From Ruminococcaceae bacterium UBA2857 (lineage in GTDB: Bacteria; Bacillota; Clostridia; Oscillospirales; Acutalibacteraceae): DNA of 7,735 bases. Numbering within the stretch: the stretch's first letter is position 1; each line of letters opens with the position of its first letter. The position numbers and the translations under genes are program-made. The notes under the pieces were generated by a model. That model was not told where the DNA came from. It ran no database searches and saw nothing but the letters and a program-made list of their open reading frames with translations. Positions 5,064 to 7,735 of the stretch are shown here, piece by piece. The DNA lies in the NCBI GenBank assembly GCA_002350705.1, contig DEFH01000058.1, positions 1 to 7,735 of the forward strand. The letters run 5' to 3'.

Positions 5064-6713
5064 TTATAATTTTTGGAGAATTCTGGGACATTCGGAAGTG
5101 TCCGTATCACGGACCGCGGCTTTGACGGAGAGGATTTTTGACGGAGCAACCGCCAGTTCATCCGTCTTTAAGGAGAGAAGCAGAGGTGTGATATAGGTAT
5201 CGGAAGCCAGTTCGCCGCATACGGAAACGGTTTTGTGATGGTTGTGAGCCTGCCGGCATACAAAGCGGATCAGACGCAGAACGGCTTTGTGATAAGGTTC
5301 GTAAAAATATTCCAGTTTGATATTTTCATGATCGATTGCCAGCGTGCTTTGTGTCAGGGCATTGGTATCTATCATAACGAAATCGCAAAGTTCGGTGAGA
5401 TCATCTGTAATCATGGCAGCGGCAGGCGTTTCTATCAGAATGCCTAAAGGCACATTGTTGACATAAGAGATACCCTGTAATTGCAGTTCGGATTTGACTT
5501 CTTTGATCATGCGTCTGACATATTCGACTTCATCGGTATTGTTGATGGTAGGGAGAAGAATGCGGAGTCTGCCGTAGACAGAAGCACGATAAAGAGCCCG
5601 TAATTGTGTTTTGAACAGTTCCGGATTGGAAAGAGACACACGGATTCCCTTGTAGCCCATTGCAGGATTTTTTTCATTGGGAAGTTCCAGATAGCCGATT
5701 CCCTTTCCCGTACCGAGATTGGCGGTGCAGATAGTCACAAAAGAATTGCTGAATGATTTGACAACGGTTTTGTAGACTTCCAACTGTTCCTCTTCGGAGG
5801 GAGGGAACTTTCTGTTGACGAATACGGACTCACTCCTGAAAATGCCGACACCTTCGGCATCGTTGTCTTCGGCAAAGGAGATATCTTCCAAAGAACCGAT
5901 AGCGGCAGAAAGACGGATATATTGTTTGTTTTTAGTGACAGAGGGCAGCCCGAACTGACGTTTGAGATTGAGATGTTCCCGACGATAGCGTTTCTGACGA
6001 GCCTCATAAAGAGCAAGCGTATTGATATCAGGCTGGATAAAGATTTTGCCTTTCTGACCGTCAAGGATAGCCATCATACCGTTGTATTTTGCCAGAGGTT
6101 CCGAGATATGGGTAATGGCAGGAAGTTCTAAGGTACGTGCAAGAATAGAAGTGTGGGAATTTTTGGAGCCGTTGTTGGTAACAAAGCCGAGAAGAGTCTC
6201 TTTTTTAAAGTTGATGACTTCACTGGGCAGCAGTTCGGCAGCGGCAATGATAACAGGTTCATTGTTTTCGGGAAGGTTTTCGTTTTGGGGATGAAGGATC
6301 CGGAGCAGGGTATTGGAAGCGTCGAGAATATCGGAATAACGCTGCTGCAAATAATCATCATCAAGCTGTCTGAAAATTTCAGCCAACTGGGAAGCGGTAC
6401 TGTGTACAGCGAATTCTGCATTAAGTTTTTGTTTGACGATATAATGTTCTACCGTTTCGACAAACTTGGAATCCTCTAAAATCATGATATGTGTCTGAAA
6501 AATAACGGATTCCTTTTTGCTGACCTGCTGACAAGCTTTGTCATACAGGGAACGGAGATAGTTTTTGGCAAGAGCAAGAGCATTTCTGTAGCGTTCCAGC
6601 TCTTTTTGAGTATCCTGAATTTCATATTTTGGAATATTGCTGTGATTGGAAAAGAAGGATATTTTTCCGATAGCGATTCCTTTGGAAACACTTTTTCCGG
6701 AGAGTTCTAACAT
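5064..6713 (-). CDS. ptsI: PTS enzyme I-like protein with an altered PEP site
   Basis: A 549-residue homologue of phosphoenolpyruvate-protein phosphotransferase (enzyme I, usually about 570), which starts the sugar PTS by passing phosphate from PEP through a histidine to HPr. Domain order is normal: N-terminal domain GIAIGK (12-17) with the HPr-binding helices to about 145; the swivelling domain with phospho-histidine H187 in NSHTSILAR; then the PEP-binding barrel from about 260. R293, E428 in ETPAAA, N451 and the catalytic C499 in CGELA are kept. However, residues matching E. coli R332, R358, D455 and R465 are C329, K355, A452 and H462, so the phosphate clamp and one of the two Mg ligands are lost. 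The flanking motifs also drift: GGRTSH is NGSKNSH and DIGGDK is NLGTGK. No HPr or sugar permease gene is nearby. AAAGGAG lies 9 bases before ATG 6713. It heads the nth-ABC gene run. Confidence 0.88.
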   Translation of the reverse strand: MLELSGKSVSKGIAIGKISFFSNHSNIPKYEIQDTQKELERYRNALALAKNYLRSLYDKACQQVSKKESVIFQTHIMILEDSKFVETVEHYIVKQKLNAEFAVHSTASQLAEIFRQLDDDYLQQRYSDILDASNTLLRILHPQNENLPENNEPVIIAAAELLPSEVINFKKETLLGFVTNNGSKNSHTSILARTLELPAITHISEPLAKYNGMMAILDGQKGKIFIQPDINTLALYEARQKRYRREHLNLKRQFGLPSVTKNKQYIRLSAAIGSLEDISFAEDNDAEGVGIFRSESVFVNRKFPPSEEEQLEVYKTVVKSFSNSFVTICTANLGTGKGIGYLELPNEKNPAMGYKGIRVSLSNPELFKTQLRALYRASVYGRLRILLPTINNTDEVEYVRRMIKEVKSELQLQGISYVNNVPLGILIETPAAAMITDDLTELCDFVMIDTNALTQSTLAIDHENIKLEYFYEPYHKAVLRLIRFVCRQAHNHHKTVSVCGELASDTYITPLLLSLKTDELAVAPSKILSVKAAVRDTDTSECPRILQKL

Positions 6714-6762
6714 ACGTGTTCACTCCTTTCGTTTGTACACAGTGAACGATATCTTTATTATT

Positions 6763-6791
6763 ATTTAACATCAAAATGGACAAAATGTCAA
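6763..6791 (-). promoter_or_regulatory. promoter of the enzyme I-like/nth/ABC operon
   Basis: On the minus strand a perfect TTGACA (6791-6786) is followed after 17 bases by TTAAAT (6768-6763), within the AT-rich run TTAAATAATAATAAAG. The leader of roughly 45 bases contains a 7-bp inverted repeat, GTTCACT/AGTGAAC (6718-6724 and 6741-6747 on the plus strand), whose inner edge touches the ribosome site. Confidence 0.65.
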
Positions 6792-6840
6792 CAGTACAAA
6801 AGAATAAAAACGTCGCACCGGAAAAATATCCCGAAATTGA

Positions 6841-6869
6841 TTGACGGAATGAAAAGTATATGATAAAAT
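6841..6869 (+). promoter_or_regulatory. promoter of the lipoprotein gene
   Basis: TTGACG (6841-6846) and TAAAAT (6864-6869) are 17 bases apart, with TG two bases before the -10 box. It points away from the enzyme I promoter, and the two -35 boxes are about 50 bases apart. Confidence 0.6.
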
Positions 6870-6903
6870 TCGATTAAAATACACGATGGAGATGTGAAAA
6901 ATC

Positions 6904-7614
6904 ATGATAAAAAAATGCTTGTTGACAGGTGCAGTGTGTATGTTGGTGTTGCTTGCAGGGTGTTCGGGGAATCCGCAGGAAAAAGTTTCCGTTCCGTCGG
7001 AGTCCATACAGCAGAGCAGTGAAGAGCCGCAGAGAGATATGGATGCCATCGTAAGGAAAGCATTTTCGGATTTGTGGAAATCGGATGTCATTTATATTGA
7101 TGCGGAAATGACCGTTGAAGAAACGGAAGTTTCCGAAAGCAAAAGTGTATACCGGTATATCATAGCGGCAGACGGAAAAAAGAAGTCAGCGGCATTGGAG
7201 ATAGAACAACAGGATACCGAAAAAGTGCATTGTATTATTCGGGATAATGTGCTGTATCGTATCAATGATGAGGGCAAAAGCTATACAACAGAGGAATATA
7301 AAGGAAAAATTGAAGATTTTGTCAAGGCATATACCAAAGATATGAATTTGTCAGAGACATCCATGAGCCGGGAAGACACAGGATTGACGCCGTTCAACGG
7401 ACAAAAAGAAATCGAGTTTGTAAAGTATCGTATAGCAGTAGAAAGCGGCAGTGATAAAATCACGGTAACTTATTATCTGAAAGATGAAAAGCCCTATGCG
7501 GAGGTAATGCAGTCGGAGCGTGGCAAGACAACGATTTTATTCCGTTCGCTGACAAATAAGATAGCAGACAAAACAATTTTTGAAGTGCCGGAGGATTACG
7601 AGAATCTATCATAA
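6904..7614 (+). CDS. secreted lipoprotein of unknown function, possibly LolA/LppX-like fold
   Basis: A 236-residue exported protein. The signal peptide has K3K4, a hydrophobic core to residue 17, and a lipobox LAGC, so cleavage would leave lipidated Cys20 anchored to the outside of the cell membrane. Residues 21-45 are a Ser/Gln/Glu-rich linker. From about 48 on the chain reads as a helix followed by many amphipathic beta strands (VIYIDAEMTVEE, YRYIIAADGKK, VHCIIRDNVLYRI, TVTYYLKDEKPYAEVM) and ends FEVPEDYENLS. This pattern resembles curved-sheet lipoproteins of the LolA/LppX/DUF4412 kind, but I cannot name the family. GGAG (6888-6891) is 12 bases before ATG 6904, a long spacing. It is monocistronic between its own promoter and terminator. 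Its link to the lipoprotein-type ABC ATPase in the window is only suggestive. Confidence 0.85.
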   Translation: MIKKCLLTGAVCMLVLLAGCSGNPQEKVSVPSESIQQSSEEPQRDMDAIVRKAFSDLWKSDVIYIDAEMTVEETEVSESKSVYRYIIAADGKKKSAALEIEQQDTEKVHCIIRDNVLYRINDEGKSYTTEEYKGKIEDFVKAYTKDMNLSETSMSREDTGLTPFNGQKEIEFVKYRIAVESGSDKITVTYYLKDEKPYAEVMQSERGKTTILFRSLTNKIADKTIFEVPEDYENLS

Positions 7615-7660
7615 AAAACAGGCTTATCCAAGTGATTTTTGGATAAGCCTGTTTTATTTT
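7615..7660. terminator. terminator after the lipoprotein gene
   Basis: A perfect 16-base stem AAAACAGGCTTATCCA (7615-7630) / TGGATAAGCCTGTTTT (7640-7655) with a 9-base loop is followed by ATTTT. It starts directly after the stop codon. The matching A-run on the left gives a T-run on the minus strand, so it probably also ends the convergent gene at the window edge. Confidence 0.92.
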
Positions 7661-7684
7661 CAGTTGCTTATGTAAGAACGGAAT

Positions 7685-7735
7685 TTATCCGAAGTCAAAC
7701 GGTTGACTTTCGCCGCAGCCGCAAGTACCAACGTA
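7685..7735 (-). CDS. C-terminal end of a gene, possible A-type iron-sulfur carrier (IscA/HesB-like)
   Basis: Only the last 16 codons and a TAA stop (7687-7685) are in the window; the start lies beyond 7735. They read YVGTCGCGESQPFDFG. A CGCG(E/S)S tail near the C-terminus is typical of IscA/ErpA/HesB proteins, where the two cysteines help hold the iron-sulfur cluster, but 16 residues are too few to be sure and the QPFDFG ending is not one I associate with that family. The gene would converge on the lipoprotein gene and share the terminator at 7615-7660. Confidence 0.5.
   Translation of the reverse strand, partial: YVGTCGCGESQPFDFG

Noticed and set aside
5042..5161. Upstream ATG for nth, adding 40 residues
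   Set aside because: It would overlap the enzyme I-like gene by nearly 100 bases, and the extra residues are just that gene read in another frame.
1..7735. CRISPR array, insertion sequence, prophage, tRNA or rRNA
   Set aside because: I saw no regularly spaced repeats, transposase or integrase motifs, terminal inverted repeats, or tRNA/rRNA signatures on either strand.

Overview
The window looks like ordinary chromosome from a low-to-mid GC Gram-positive anaerobe. It is most like a Clostridia member of the Ruminococcus/Oscillospiraceae type. This rests on strong AGGAGG-type ribosome sites, several TTGACA/TATAAT promoters (some with an extended TGn -10), short intergenic regions closed by T-rich hairpins, a Gram-positive lipoprotein and the protein sequences themselves. 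No CRISPR array, tRNA, rRNA, transposase or phage gene was found.

Layout. (1) Positions 56-1963, plus strand: a consensus promoter overlapping a near-perfect palindrome drives a two-gene operon. It encodes an OhrR-type MarR regulator (peroxide-sensing Cys15) and an FAD/NAD(P) disulfide oxidoreductase, and ends at a strong terminator. (2) Positions 1911-2261, minus strand: remnant of a radical SAM enzyme with an intact CxxxCxxC cluster motif. It has lost its ATG (now ATA) and about the last two-thirds of its coding region, and it ends exactly against the operon terminator. (3) Positions 2462-3251: a stand-alone pyrE (orotate phosphoribosyltransferase) with its own promoter and terminator. (4) Positions 6791 down to 3275, minus strand: an enzyme I-like PTS protein, endonuclease III (nth) and a MacB/LolD-type ABC ATPase lie in one probable operon. 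A small conserved protein of unknown function follows, with its own promoter. (5) Positions 6841-7660, plus strand: a secreted lipoprotein, divergent from the enzyme I operon. (6) Positions 7685-7735, minus strand: the last 16 codons of another gene, ending in a CGCGES motif that suggests an A-type iron-sulfur carrier.

How the parts relate. The first operon reads as a self-regulated redox-stress unit, in which oxidation of OhrR should release the promoter and raise the oxidoreductase. The enzyme I-like gene, nth and the ABC ATPase share direction and close spacing but no obvious pathway. The ATPase has no permease beside it.

Most worth checking: (a) the enzyme I homologue keeps its phospho-histidine and catalytic cysteine but has replaced four residues of the PEP/Mg site, so it may not be a working PTS enzyme I; (b) the radical SAM remnant, likely from a peptide-maturation system; (c) a perfect 11-bp inverted repeat that would enclose the ribosome site and pair the start codon of the ABC ATPase mRNA; (d) the OhrR operator. 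I did not find a complete, clearly new multi-gene system in this window.
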